From Arcobacteraceae bacterium (lineage in GTDB: Bacteria > Campylobacterota > Campylobacteria > Campylobacterales > Arcobacteraceae), in NCBI GenBank assembly GCA_028687375.1, contig JAQUAG010000003.1:153122-217121 (forward strand): 64,000 bases of DNA, read 5' to 3'. How positions within the stretch are numbered: position 1 is the first letter of the stretch; each line of letters opens with the position of its first letter. A program made the translations under genes and the position numbers. Under the pieces are notes generated by a model. The model did not search any database and was not told the origin of the DNA. It was given only the letters and a program-made list of their open reading frames with translations. This document shows positions 54,343 through 62,141 of the stretch, in pieces.

Positions 54343-55758
54343 ATGTTTAAATATTTTTTTTATAGTTTTTTTATAGTTTTTATTTTTACAGGATGTAGTG
54401 ATACTCAAAAAAATCTCGATTATTCCACAAGAGAATACAATGGAATAAGTAAAGATGCTATTCTGAATGCAGCAAAAAGGGTAATTAAACTCTCCGATGA
54501 AGATTTTACAATCTCTTCAAAAAGAAACTCTATTAGTGTCATTCGAGCGATACCAAAAAATAAAGGTTTCACTATTGATATCAATATCAATGAACTTGAA
54601 CTCAATACTACAACTGAAGGTGAGAAAACAACGACTAAACTTATTTTAAAACAAAAAGATGATATTTTTTCAGATAATCAAAGAATTTTAAAAGGGAGTG
54701 TTCACACCCTTTTTTGGGATAGAGTAGATTATCTTTTAGGACTCAATAAAAGTTGGTATAGTTGTAGTAAATATAGATTACTTATGAATTTTGATGGATT
54801 CTTTTGTGATATGAAATACAATTCAAATATATATCCTAGTGAATATGATATGATAAAAGATACCACTATCGCAAAACCTGTTGTTTTAGTAGAAGAAAAT
54901 ATTAATCCTTCTCAAATCAATCTAACTTCAATGGATGGAATAGTATTACCATTTACAACTCCACCTAAAGAGAATGATGTAGTTATTGCTGATCTTAATA
55001 CTTCTGGTTTATTTGATTTAAAACAAAATGCAACCATTTCAAATGATATAAACGATACAAATCAATCAATAATTGATATTAATAGCACAGATAATAACAA
55101 CTCAAATACTTTTGTTCCAGATCTCAATAGTACAATTTTAGAATATATTGAAAAACCATTACCAGATGAGATAAAGATAAATGATCAAAATATTACTATC
55201 TTAGATAATAACCAATCAATCAATCATCAATTACCTGAAGTAAATCAAATGATAATAGTTGATAATACTAATGATATTATTGAAAAAGATTTGAATTCTA
55301 CAGAAAATCTTCCTATTCAAATAGATGATAGCAATAAATCTTTAGATTCAAAATTTGAAAATCAAGAAGATATAAAAGCACCTATAATAACTCCACAAGA
55401 ATCACAAATCGAATCAACTAAACCACCATTATCAAATTTTGGAAAGATATTTATGGAAAGTGATCCAAAAAATGATTACACGATAAATTTAGCTATTGCA
55501 TACACAAAAGAGCAATCAGATAAATTTATCAATGATAATAACATCAAAGATAATAGTTTTGCTATTGGTTTTGTAAATGATTCAGATAATAAATATTATA
55601 TTAAAATTATGTATGGTGTTTATAAATCAAAAGCCGATGCTTTAAAAGTACTTGAAAACTTTTCAAAAGAGCTTAAAGCAAATAAACCAACCGTGGAGAG
55701 TGTAGAAAAAAAACAAACTTTATTTAATAAAAAAGGTGAAGATTTAAGTGTTAACTAA
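54343..55758 (+). CDS. lipoprotein with C-terminal SPOR-like domain
   Basis: A 471-residue secreted lipoprotein: signal peptide with lipobox FTGC (Cys18), a ~150-residue N-terminal alpha/beta region (about 30-160, with KAAKRVIKLSDEDFTISS-like sequence, read NAAKRVIKLSDEDFTI), an Asn/Asp/Thr-rich low-complexity stretch (about 210-350), and a SPOR-like end (YTINLAIAYTKEQSDKF ... YYIKIMYGVYKSKADAL, about 378-455) that resembles the modules of the TolC gene. The N-terminal part is of the kind found in BamC/NlpB-like or DUF4136-like lipoproteins, but I cannot fix the family. Position 8 bp after the LapD-like gene places it in the operon. Confidence 0.78.
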   Translation: MFKYFFYSFFIVFIFTGCSDTQKNLDYSTREYNGISKDAILNAAKRVIKLSDEDFTISSKRNSISVIRAIPKNKGFTIDININELELNTTTEGEKTTTKLILKQKDDIFSDNQRILKGSVHTLFWDRVDYLLGLNKSWYSCSKYRLLMNFDGFFCDMKYNSNIYPSEYDMIKDTTIAKPVVLVEENINPSQINLTSMDGIVLPFTTPPKENDVVIADLNTSGLFDLKQNATISNDINDTNQSIIDINSTDNNNSNTFVPDLNSTILEYIEKPLPDEIKINDQNITILDNNQSINHQLPEVNQMIIVDNTNDIIEKDLNSTENLPIQIDDSNKSLDSKFENQEDIKAPIITPQESQIESTKPPLSNFGKIFMESDPKNDYTINLAIAYTKEQSDKFINDNNIKDNSFAIGFVNDSDNKYYIKIMYGVYKSKADALKVLENFSKELKANKPTVESVEKKQTLFNKKGEDLSVN

Positions 55759-55773
55759 TCCAAAAGAGTAATT

Positions 55774-56718
55774 ATGAAAAATATCTATAAATATATTTTT
55801 ATTATTTTATTACTATTAACTAACCTTTTTGGTGGAGCATTTGAAAATGCTATTAATCTTTATCAAAAAGGTTTATACAAAGAGGCATTTAGAAGTTTTG
55901 AAAGTTTAGCAAAAAATGGTAATTCAAATGCCCAATACAATCTAGGAATGATGTATTATAATGGTGTTGGAATAGAAAAGAATAAGATTTTAGCCTTTGT
56001 ATGGCTTTCTCATGCTTCTAATAATGGGAATAAACTTGCACAAAATAAACTAGGATATATGTATGAAAAGGGGGAAGTAAAAGGGACGAAAGATCAAGAA
56101 AAAGCACTCAATGAATACCTCAAATCTGCCCTACAAAACTATAATATTGCACAACTTAATCTTGCTATGAAATATAGTGAAAATCCAACTGAAGAAAATC
56201 TCAAGATAGCATTCTTTTGGTATCAAAAAGCAGCTGCAAATAATAATACTGCCGCTATGAATAATCTAGCTCATATGTACTACTATGGACAAAGTGTCTC
56301 CAAAAATCTCAAAAAAGCTTTTGATTTATATTTCACAGCTGCATCATATGGAGATAGTGTTGCCCAATATAATCTTGCTATGATGTATTATGGTGGTGAA
56401 TATGTTAAAAGAGATGAAAAAGAAGCTCTTATCTGGCTTAACTTTTCAGCTCAATCAGGATATCCAATGGCACAAGTGAGACTTGGAAATTTTTATAAAG
56501 AGGGAGTCATTACCAAACAAGATTATCAAAAAGCTGTTTATTGGTTCAATGAAGCTGCACAGCAAAATGACCCACCTGGACAATACTATTTGGGAGTTTC
56601 TTATTACTATGGATTGGGAGTTGAAAGAAATCTACCAAAAGCAAAACATTGGCTGGAGATGTCAGCTGCAAGTAAATACAATGGTGCTATATCATTTCTT
56701 CAAAGAAATAAGTTTTAA
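55774..56718 (+). CDS. periplasmic Sel1-repeat (tetratricopeptide-like) protein
   Basis: Signal peptide (residues 1-22, YIFIILLLLTNLFGGA) followed by seven Sel1-type repeats of about 36 residues. Each has the A-x-x-N/L-L-G-x-M-Y-x-x-G core, e.g. NAQYNLGMMYYNGVGIEKN, SVAQYNLAMMYYGGEYVKR and PPGQYYLGVSYYYGLGVER; the third repeat lacks the glycine loop. Sel1 proteins are protein-interaction scaffolds, so this could tie together the periplasmic parts of the cluster's products. It is 15 bp after the lipoprotein gene and 8 bp before the aminotransferase-like gene. Confidence 0.87.
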   Translation: MKNIYKYIFIILLLLTNLFGGAFENAINLYQKGLYKEAFRSFESLAKNGNSNAQYNLGMMYYNGVGIEKNKILAFVWLSHASNNGNKLAQNKLGYMYEKGEVKGTKDQEKALNEYLKSALQNYNIAQLNLAMKYSENPTEENLKIAFFWYQKAAANNNTAAMNNLAHMYYYGQSVSKNLKKAFDLYFTAASYGDSVAQYNLAMMYYGGEYVKRDEKEALIWLNFSAQSGYPMAQVRLGNFYKEGVITKQDYQKAVYWFNEAAQQNDPPGQYYLGVSYYYGLGVERNLPKAKHWLEMSAASKYNGAISFLQRNKF

Positions 56719-56726
56719 TATCTACG

Positions 56727-57686
56727 ATGGATAAAACAATTGATTTTTCAAAAACTATACACTTTGTAAAACCAAATGTTGATTTTGATTTAAATGATTT
56801 TGAGCTATTAAATAGTTTAAAATATGATTTTTTTTATGAAACTATAGCTAAGTTCTATAGTATCAAAAAAAATGAGATTGAACTTTTCAATAGTCAAAGC
56901 AGTGCTATATTTTCACTATTACGGTATCTTCATTTAGAAAAATGTTATCTCTATTCCCCTATCTACCAAGAATATAAAAGAGCCGCTATAGCTTTTGGAT
57001 ACGATATTACTTTTATTAATAGATTTGAAAATATAGAAGAAGAGATACAAAAAGATAGTTTGGTTATTTTTGCTAATCCTTCATATCCAGATGGGAAGTA
57101 CTATGATATAGCCAATTATTTTGCAAAATGGACAAAAGCAAATGCAACCATAATTATAGATGAATCTTTTTTGGACTTTACAAATGAAAAAAGTGCTATA
57201 GATTATCTAAAATGCTATCCAAAACTTTATATTATAAAATCTTTTGCCCATTTCTATGGTATTTCACATCTTAAAATATCAGCTATTCTCTCAAATAAAG
57301 TATCGGTACAAAAACTAAAACAAAAAGAACCTCTTGATAAAATATCACTAGTTGATATACATTATATTTGTGAGGCTTTAAAAGATAAAAATTTCAAGAA
57401 AATTGGAAAAGCATTAGCTTCAAAGAACAATATTTTATTAGAGCAACTACTTCAAAAATCTAATTTTTTTGAAAAGATTTATCCAAGTAGCACTAATTTA
57501 ATTTTAGCAAAATTATCAAAATTAAAAGCGATACAACTACAAGAGCTATTTATAAAACATAAAATTTTTATTCAAAACTATGCACATTTTGATAGTTTAG
57601 ATGAAAGTTATCTAGGATTTTGTGTTCAAAATACAAAAGATTTAGAACTCCTAGAGAAGATATTAAAAGAGTTACCTAAGTATTGA
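56727..57686 (+). CDS. aminotransferase class I/II-fold protein lacking the PLP lysine (HisC/CobD-like)
   Basis: A 319-residue PLP fold-type I protein of HisC/CobD type. The NPxxPxG-type loop (ANPSYPDGKYYD) and the Asp that contacts the pyridine nitrogen (IIIDESFLDF) are present. In the segment that normally reads S-F/L-S/T-K-x-x-G-x-x-G-L-R, the sequence is KSFAHFYGISHLKIS: the Lys that forms the Schiff base is His (codon CAT) and the G-L-R becomes H-L-K. The frame is intact, so this is a substitution and not a frameshift. It is either a non-catalytic relative or uses PLP differently. Last gene of the plus-strand run; it overlaps the convergent gene by 15 bp. Confidence 0.78.
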   Translation: MDKTIDFSKTIHFVKPNVDFDLNDFELLNSLKYDFFYETIAKFYSIKKNEIELFNSQSSAIFSLLRYLHLEKCYLYSPIYQEYKRAAIAFGYDITFINRFENIEEEIQKDSLVIFANPSYPDGKYYDIANYFAKWTKANATIIIDESFLDFTNEKSAIDYLKCYPKLYIIKSFAHFYGISHLKISAILSNKVSVQKLKQKEPLDKISLVDIHYICEALKDKNFKKIGKALASKNNILLEQLLQKSNFFEKIYPSSTNLILAKLSKLKAIQLQELFIKHKIFIQNYAHFDSLDESYLGFCVQNTKDLELLEKILKELPKY

Positions 57687-58247
57687 TATTCCATCATCTG
57701 TTAATTCGTATTGAATATCTTTTTCACTTAAATCATAAGTCAATTGAATTATCTCTGACATATTTTTATGATAGTTGTAGCCAACTTTTTTAAAAGTAAA
57801 TTTTTCTTTATCAAAAACAAGAGTATTTAATCGCTTTCCAATTAAAGCAAGATCTATCATCAAATCATCATCACAATATTGTGAACAATTTTCCTCTTTT
57901 ACTACTATCTTCAAAAGTTCATTTTGGGCAATAGGTTTTAAAACTCTTTGTTTATTGTACTTTTCTTTACAATTTTCACAACTATGTACATCTGAACAAC
58001 CACTTATTTCACTCATTATCACCACTTTTTGTTTTGGCTTGATTTCTAAAATAAAAGCTAAAAGTTTTTTCCCAATATCATCAGCAAAATCTATAAATAC
58101 CATATCATATTCATACTTACTAAAAAACTCAAATCCATCTTGATAATGACTGACTTTATCAATAATAAAATCAGTAGGAATTGATTGAAGCATATCACAC
58201 AGTTTTGATAAATCATTAGGATTATTATCGTAAATTAATATTTTCAT
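57672..58247 (-). CDS. receiver-domain protein with inserted cysteines, unknown C-terminal part
   Basis: A 191-residue protein starting like a response regulator: ILIYDNNPND, the phospho-acceptor Asp53 in MVFIDFADD, Ser79 in IMSE and Lys104 in LKPIAQNE. Between the Ser and Lys elements is an insert with C84, C90 and C93, and two more cysteines follow at 121 and 125. The C-terminal 65 residues (GKRLNTLVFDKEKFTFKKVGYN ... YELTDDGISILR) match no output domain I know. No kinase gene is adjacent. It converges with and overlaps the end of the aminotransferase-like gene. Confidence 0.75.
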   Translation of the reverse strand: MKILIYDNNPNDLSKLCDMLQSIPTDFIIDKVSHYQDGFEFFSKYEYDMVFIDFADDIGKKLLAFILEIKPKQKVVIMSEISGCSDVHSCENCKEKYNKQRVLKPIAQNELLKIVVKEENCSQYCDDDLMIDLALIGKRLNTLVFDKEKFTFKKVGYNYHKNMSEIIQLTYDLSEKDIQYELTDDGISILR

Positions 58248-58331
58248 AACAAAATTGTATTCTTTTTTTGTAATTTTGCTGTAACTTTTTGAGTTTTTCT
58301 TTAAAATAATTTAAATTTTTAATCTTTCAGA

Positions 58332-58344
58332 TAAAGTCAGCTTT
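58332..58344 (+). repeat. 13-bp inverted repeat flanking nfo, upstream arm
   Basis: TAAAGTCAGCTTT, the exact reverse complement of AAAGCTGACTTTA at 59300-59312. It lies 51 bp before the nfo ATG, just upstream of the probable -10. Confidence 0.7.
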
Positions 58345-58358
58345 CTAATTCTATTTGC

Positions 58359-58364
58359 TATTAT
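58359..58364 (+). promoter_or_regulatory. possible -10 element of nfo
   Basis: TATTAT preceded by TTTGC (TTTGCTATTAT), the same extended context as the folE promoter, 31 bp before the nfo ATG. The rest of the 147-bp spacer (58248-58394) is AT-rich with no gene. Confidence 0.5.
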
Positions 58365-58394
58365 TATCAAAAATCAAAATAGATTGGATAATCG

Positions 58395-59294
58395 ATGTCA
58401 AATCATCTTAGTAAAAAGTTTTTCGGAGCACATGTAAGTGCTGGTGGTGGTGTTCAAAATGCACCACTTAATGCTATGGAGATAGGTGCAAAAGCGTTTG
58501 CCCTTTTTACAAAAAATCAAAAAAGATGGGATGCAGCTCCACTTGATACAAAAACTCTTGATGAGTGGTTTGCAAACTTAGAAAAAAGTGGCATTTTACC
58601 AAAGCATATCCTTCCACACGATAGCTATCTTATCAATCTTGGGCATCCAGAAGAGGATAAACTTCTTAAAAGTAGAGAAGCTTTTATAGATGAGATGAGA
58701 CGATGTGAAGTTTTGGGACTAGACCGTCTCAACTTTCATCCTGGGAGCCACTTACAAAAATTTTCAAAAAAAGATCCAAATCTTGAAGAGCTCACTTATA
58801 GTGCTGAGATAGAGTGTCTTGAAACAATAGCAGAATCAATCAATCGAGCATTAGATGAGACAAAAGGGATAATCGCTGTTATTGAAAATACAGCTGGTCA
58901 AGGGACGAATATGGGATATACTTTTGAACACTTAGCTTACATTATCGATAAAGTGGAAGATAAAAGTCGTGTTGGGGTGTGTATCGATACTTGTCATATG
59001 TTTACTTCTGGTTATGACATTAGAACTCGTGAAGCTTATGATAAAACTTGGAATGCTTTTGATAAAATTGTTGGAAGAGAGTTTTTAAAAGGGATGCATA
59101 TAAATGATAGCAAACCACCACTTGGAGCAAAAGTTGATAGACATGAATCTTTAGGACTTGGGCACATTGGAATAGATGCTTTTAATTTTATAGCAAATGA
59201 TGAGAGGATGAATGATATTCCACTTATCTTAGAAACTCCAAATGAGTCACTTTGGGCTGATGAGATTAGAAAATTATATAGTTTGGTAAAATAA
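58395..59294 (+). CDS. nfo: endonuclease IV (AP endonuclease)
   Basis: Zinc-dependent endonuclease that cuts DNA at abasic sites. The 299 residues show [29 protein letters not shown] (His zinc ligand), [20 protein letters not shown] (Glu ligand), [19 protein letters not shown] and [22 protein letters not shown], then PLILETPNE, covering all three zinc sites. Together with ung it gives base excision repair in the window. The gene is bracketed by a 13-bp inverted repeat. Confidence 0.97.
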   Translation: MSNHLSKKFFGAHVSAGGGVQNAPLNAMEIGAKAFALFTKNQKRWDAAPLDTKTLDEWFANLEKSGILPKHILPHDSYLINLGHPEEDKLLKSREAFIDEMRRCEVLGLDRLNFHPGSHLQKFSKKDPNLEELTYSAEIECLETIAESINRALDETKGIIAVIENTAGQGTNMGYTFEHLAYIIDKVEDKSRVGVCIDTCHMFTSGYDIRTREAYDKTWNAFDKIVGREFLKGMHINDSKPPLGAKVDRHESLGLGHIGIDAFNFIANDERMNDIPLILETPNESLWADEIRKLYSLVK

Positions 59295-59299
59295 ATCGT

Positions 59300-59312
59300 A
59301 AAGCTGACTTTA
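59300..59312 (+). repeat. 13-bp inverted repeat flanking nfo, downstream arm
   Basis: AAAGCTGACTTTA, 5 bp after the nfo stop; reverse complement of 58332-58344. It also overlaps a local stem (AGCTGACT / AGTCGGCT). Confidence 0.7.
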
Positions 59313-59356
59313 GTCGGCTGTCAAAAAAAATGAAATTGAAAAGTATAAGAAAAATC

Positions 59357-59372
59357 ACCGAATGAATTCGGT
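59357..59372. other. short palindrome in the nfo-rimO spacer
   Basis: ACCGAATGAATTCGGT: perfect 7-bp arms with a 2-bp centre, 27 bp before the rimO ATG and just before its ribosome-binding AGGA. No T-run follows, so it is not a simple terminator; an operator or mRNA hairpin is possible. Confidence 0.6.
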
Positions 59373-59398
59373 TCTACAGAAAGAAATTAGGAAAAAAT

Positions 59399-60715
59399 AT
59401 GGAAAAAAAACTACACCTTGTAAGCCTTGGTTGTACAAAAAATTTAATTGATAGCGAAGTGATGCTGGGTCGTCTTAAAGATTATACTATCACCGATGAA
59501 CCAAGTGAGGCTGACCTCATCATTGTAAATACTTGTGGCTTTATAGAAAGTGCAAAAGAGGAATCATTAAATACAATTTTTACCCTCCACGATCAAAGAA
59601 AAGAGAGTTCTGTTTTGGTTATGGCTGGATGTTTATCTCAACGATACAAAGATGAACTTCAAGAGGGGCTTAGTGAAGTTGATATCTTTACTGGTGTTGG
59701 GGATTATGATGTGATTGATAAACTTGTAGAAGAGAAAAGAAGTCAATTTTCCCCTAAAGTTTTTTTAGCAGATGAAACACTAGATCGTGTAATAACTGGT
59801 TCAAACTTTCATGGATATATCAAACTTTCTGAAGGGTGCAATCAATCATGTGCATTTTGTGCGATACCAAATTTTAAAGGGAAGCTCAATAGTAGAACTT
59901 TAGAATCAATTGAAAAAGAGCTAAAAAATATGGTTGCAAATGGTTACTATGATTTTTCTTTTGTAAGTCAAGATAGTAGTTCATATCTTAGAGACCATAA
60001 TATAAATGATGGACTAGAACAACTCATTGAAACAGTTGAAAAAATTGATGGAGTTAAAAGTGGAAGAATTTTATATTTGTATCCATCAACAACAACTCTA
60101 AATCTTATTAATAAAATTGCTCAAAGCCCTATTTTCCAAACCTATTATGATATGCCACTACAACATATCTCATCAAATATGCTTAAAATTATGAAAAGAG
60201 GAAAAGGGACTGAAAAACTAAAAGAGCTTATGGATGAGATGAGAAAAGTTCCGAACTCTTTTGTAAGAAGCACTTTTATTGTAGGGCATCCAGGGGAAAG
60301 CGAAGAGGATTTTGCTGAGCTTTGCGATTATGTAAAAGAGTACGAGTTTGATAGAGCAAATGTATTTAGTTATAGTGATGAGGAAGATACAAGTGCTTAT
60401 GAGATGAGTGAAAAAATACCACAAGAAGTTATCGATAAGAGAGCTGATATTTTAGGTGCAATCATCAAAGAAACAACTTTAAAAAGTATGGAAAAAGATA
60501 TCGGAAAAACTTTTTCTGTGGTGGTTGAGGGTGTAAGTGATGAGCATGATTTGCTCCTTAGTGCTAGAAAATTATCATGGGAAAGAGATATTGATGGAGA
60601 GATTTATATCAATGATAATGAACTTGAAGTTGCCGTTGAATTTGGAAAAATTTATAATGTGAAAATAACTGAACTTGTGGGGGATAAACTTTTAGGAACT
60701 ATTATTAATGAATAG
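59399..60715 (+). CDS. rimO: ribosomal protein S12 methylthiotransferase RimO
   Basis: Radical SAM enzyme that adds a methylthio group to an Asp of ribosomal protein S12. The 438 residues show the N-terminal cluster cysteines (SLGCTKNLIDSEVML, NTCGFIESAKEES, AGCLSQRY), the radical SAM motif EGCNQSCAFCAIPNFKGKL (CxxxCxxC) and a C-terminal TRAM domain. The RimO-type sequence after the CxxxCxxC and the wording of the N-terminus separate it from MiaB. AGGA lies 7 bases before the ATG. Confidence 0.95.
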   Translation: MEKKLHLVSLGCTKNLIDSEVMLGRLKDYTITDEPSEADLIIVNTCGFIESAKEESLNTIFTLHDQRKESSVLVMAGCLSQRYKDELQEGLSEVDIFTGVGDYDVIDKLVEEKRSQFSPKVFLADETLDRVITGSNFHGYIKLSEGCNQSCAFCAIPNFKGKLNSRTLESIEKELKNMVANGYYDFSFVSQDSSSYLRDHNINDGLEQLIETVEKIDGVKSGRILYLYPSTTTLNLINKIAQSPIFQTYYDMPLQHISSNMLKIMKRGKGTEKLKELMDEMRKVPNSFVRSTFIVGHPGESEEDFAELCDYVKEYEFDRANVFSYSDEEDTSAYEMSEKIPQEVIDKRADILGAIIKETTLKSMEKDIGKTFSVVVEGVSDEHDLLLSARKLSWERDIDGEIYINDNELEVAVEFGKIYNVKITELVGDKLLGTIINE

Positions 60716-61025
60716 TATCGATTTGTTTATTGAAAAGATTCATAACAATCACTTTGTTGAAGCTCATGAAGTTTTGGAAAATGATTGGAAAAGATTTAAA
60801 AAAGAGAGTAAAAAGGAGAATGCTAAATTTCTTCAAGCCCTTATCAATGGGGCAACTTCAATTGCACTTTGGATAAAAAAACGACCAGAACCAAGTCTAA
60901 GAGTTTGGGACTTTTTCCAAAAAAATAAATATTTAATCGAAACTATCAACCTTAACGAAAAAGAAAAATATCTTTTTACAATTAAACTTTTAGAGTATAA
61001 ATTCACACAAAAAGAAAAACTTTAA
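60708..61025 (+). CDS. DUF309-family protein
   Basis: A 105-residue helical protein. The DUF309 motif is visible as NHFVEAHEVLENDWKRFKKE (H-E-x-x-E-x-x-W type), followed by FLQALINGATSIALWIKKRPEPSLRVW. The family's role is unknown; the acidic/His helix resembles a metal-binding site. The start overlaps the rimO stop by 8 bp, so it is translated from the same mRNA. Confidence 0.88.
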   Translation: MNSIDLFIEKIHNNHFVEAHEVLENDWKRFKKESKKENAKFLQALINGATSIALWIKKRPEPSLRVWDFFQKNKYLIETINLNEKEKYLFTIKLLEYKFTQKEKL

Positions 61026-61036
61026 ATTATATCTGT

Positions 61037-61042
61037 TATAAT
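61037..61042 (+). promoter_or_regulatory. -10 element of the SLAC1-family gene
   Basis: Perfect TATAAT (CTGTTATAATCC) 31 bp before the ATG at 61073. No clear -35. Confidence 0.55.
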
Positions 61043-61072
61043 CCACGCCTATTTTTATTATAAGGAACTTCA

Positions 61073-62053
61073 ATGGAAAATGGTCATGGTTTAAAACTAG
61101 AATGTGAGCAAAATAGGTTAAAATTTTTCCCTATTATGATGTATGCTATTGTTATGGGGCTTGGTGGACTTACTATCACTTACCAAAAAGCGCATATTTG
61201 GCTTAGTTTCCCATCGATTATAGGAACCGTGTTGATGTATATCACAACAATTGCTTTTTTTACAATTAGTACTCTTTATATGATGAAATATTTTAAATAT
61301 AAAAAAGAGGTTATCTCTGAATTTAATCATCCTATTCGAATTAACTTCTTTGCTGCTATCTCTATTTCGATGCTTATGTTAGCTATCATTTATAAAGAAC
61401 AATTTTTACCACTAAGTGCTTGGTTTTGGTATATTGGTGCTTTTTTACATTTTGCACTTACAATGTACACCATAAGCTTTTGGATCAATAAAAATCAAAT
61501 TTTAGATCACTCAAATCCAGCTTGGTTTATCCCAATTGTTGGAAATGTCCTTGTCCCTGTTGGTGGAGTTGGATTTGCAAATCCTGGTATATTAAACTAC
61601 TTTTTCAGCGTTGGGATGTTTTTTTGGATTATACTTTTTGCACTTATTTTAAATCGTATCATCTTTCATCATCAATTAGCTACTAAATTTATGCCTACAT
61701 TATTTATCCTTATTGCACCACCTGCTGTTGGATTTATTGCTTATGTTAAACTTTATGGTCACATAGATACTTTTGCTTTAATGCTTTTTAATATGGGATT
61801 ATTTTTTACATTTTTAGTAGCTTTTATGTATAAAAATTTTATTAAAATTAAATTCTTTATCTCTTGGTGGGCATTTGTATTTCCAGTTGCTGCGATGGCA
61901 ATTAGCTCTATGCTTATGTTTCATCATACAAAAGATATTGCTTTATTTATACTCTCTTATGTATTGATAAGTGTAGTAACTATAATAGTTCTAGTCGTTT
62001 CTTACAATACTATTTTAAATATCAATGAAAAAGAGATTTGTATTCAAGAATAG
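61073..62053 (+). CDS. SLAC1/TehA-family anion channel or transporter (TDT family)
   Basis: A 326-residue polytopic protein with ten predicted membrane helices, the count for the TehA/SLAC1 fold. Family-like segments include FFPIMMYAIVMGLGGLTI at the first helix, PAWFIPIVGNVLVPVGGVGF, FFSVGMFFWIILFALIL and FILIAPPAVGFIAYVKL. Members conduct small anions or C4-dicarboxylates, or confer tellurite tolerance; the substrate cannot be read from the sequence. It is a single gene with its own promoter. Confidence 0.88.
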   Translation: MENGHGLKLECEQNRLKFFPIMMYAIVMGLGGLTITYQKAHIWLSFPSIIGTVLMYITTIAFFTISTLYMMKYFKYKKEVISEFNHPIRINFFAAISISMLMLAIIYKEQFLPLSAWFWYIGAFLHFALTMYTISFWINKNQILDHSNPAWFIPIVGNVLVPVGGVGFANPGILNYFFSVGMFFWIILFALILNRIIFHHQLATKFMPTLFILIAPPAVGFIAYVKLYGHIDTFALMLFNMGLFFTFLVAFMYKNFIKIKFFISWWAFVFPVAAMAISSMLMFHHTKDIALFILSYVLISVVTIIVLVVSYNTILNINEKEICIQE

Positions 62054-62098
62054 TTAACGAATTAACACAAATCTCATATTAATTTTATCGTTTGTGGG

Positions 62099-62104
62099 TA
62101 TAAT
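62099..62104 (+). promoter_or_regulatory. -10 element of the UbiD-family gene
   Basis: Perfect TATAAT (GGGTATAATC) 38 bp before the TTG start at 62142. Confidence 0.55.
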
Positions 62105-62141
62105 CTTTCTTTACTAATAAAATAGAAAAAAGGATTATCCC

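Noticed and set aside
57229-57290. Frameshift as the reason for the missing PLP lysine
   Set aside because: Translation on both sides of the site matches the family in one frame, and the codon is a plain CAT.
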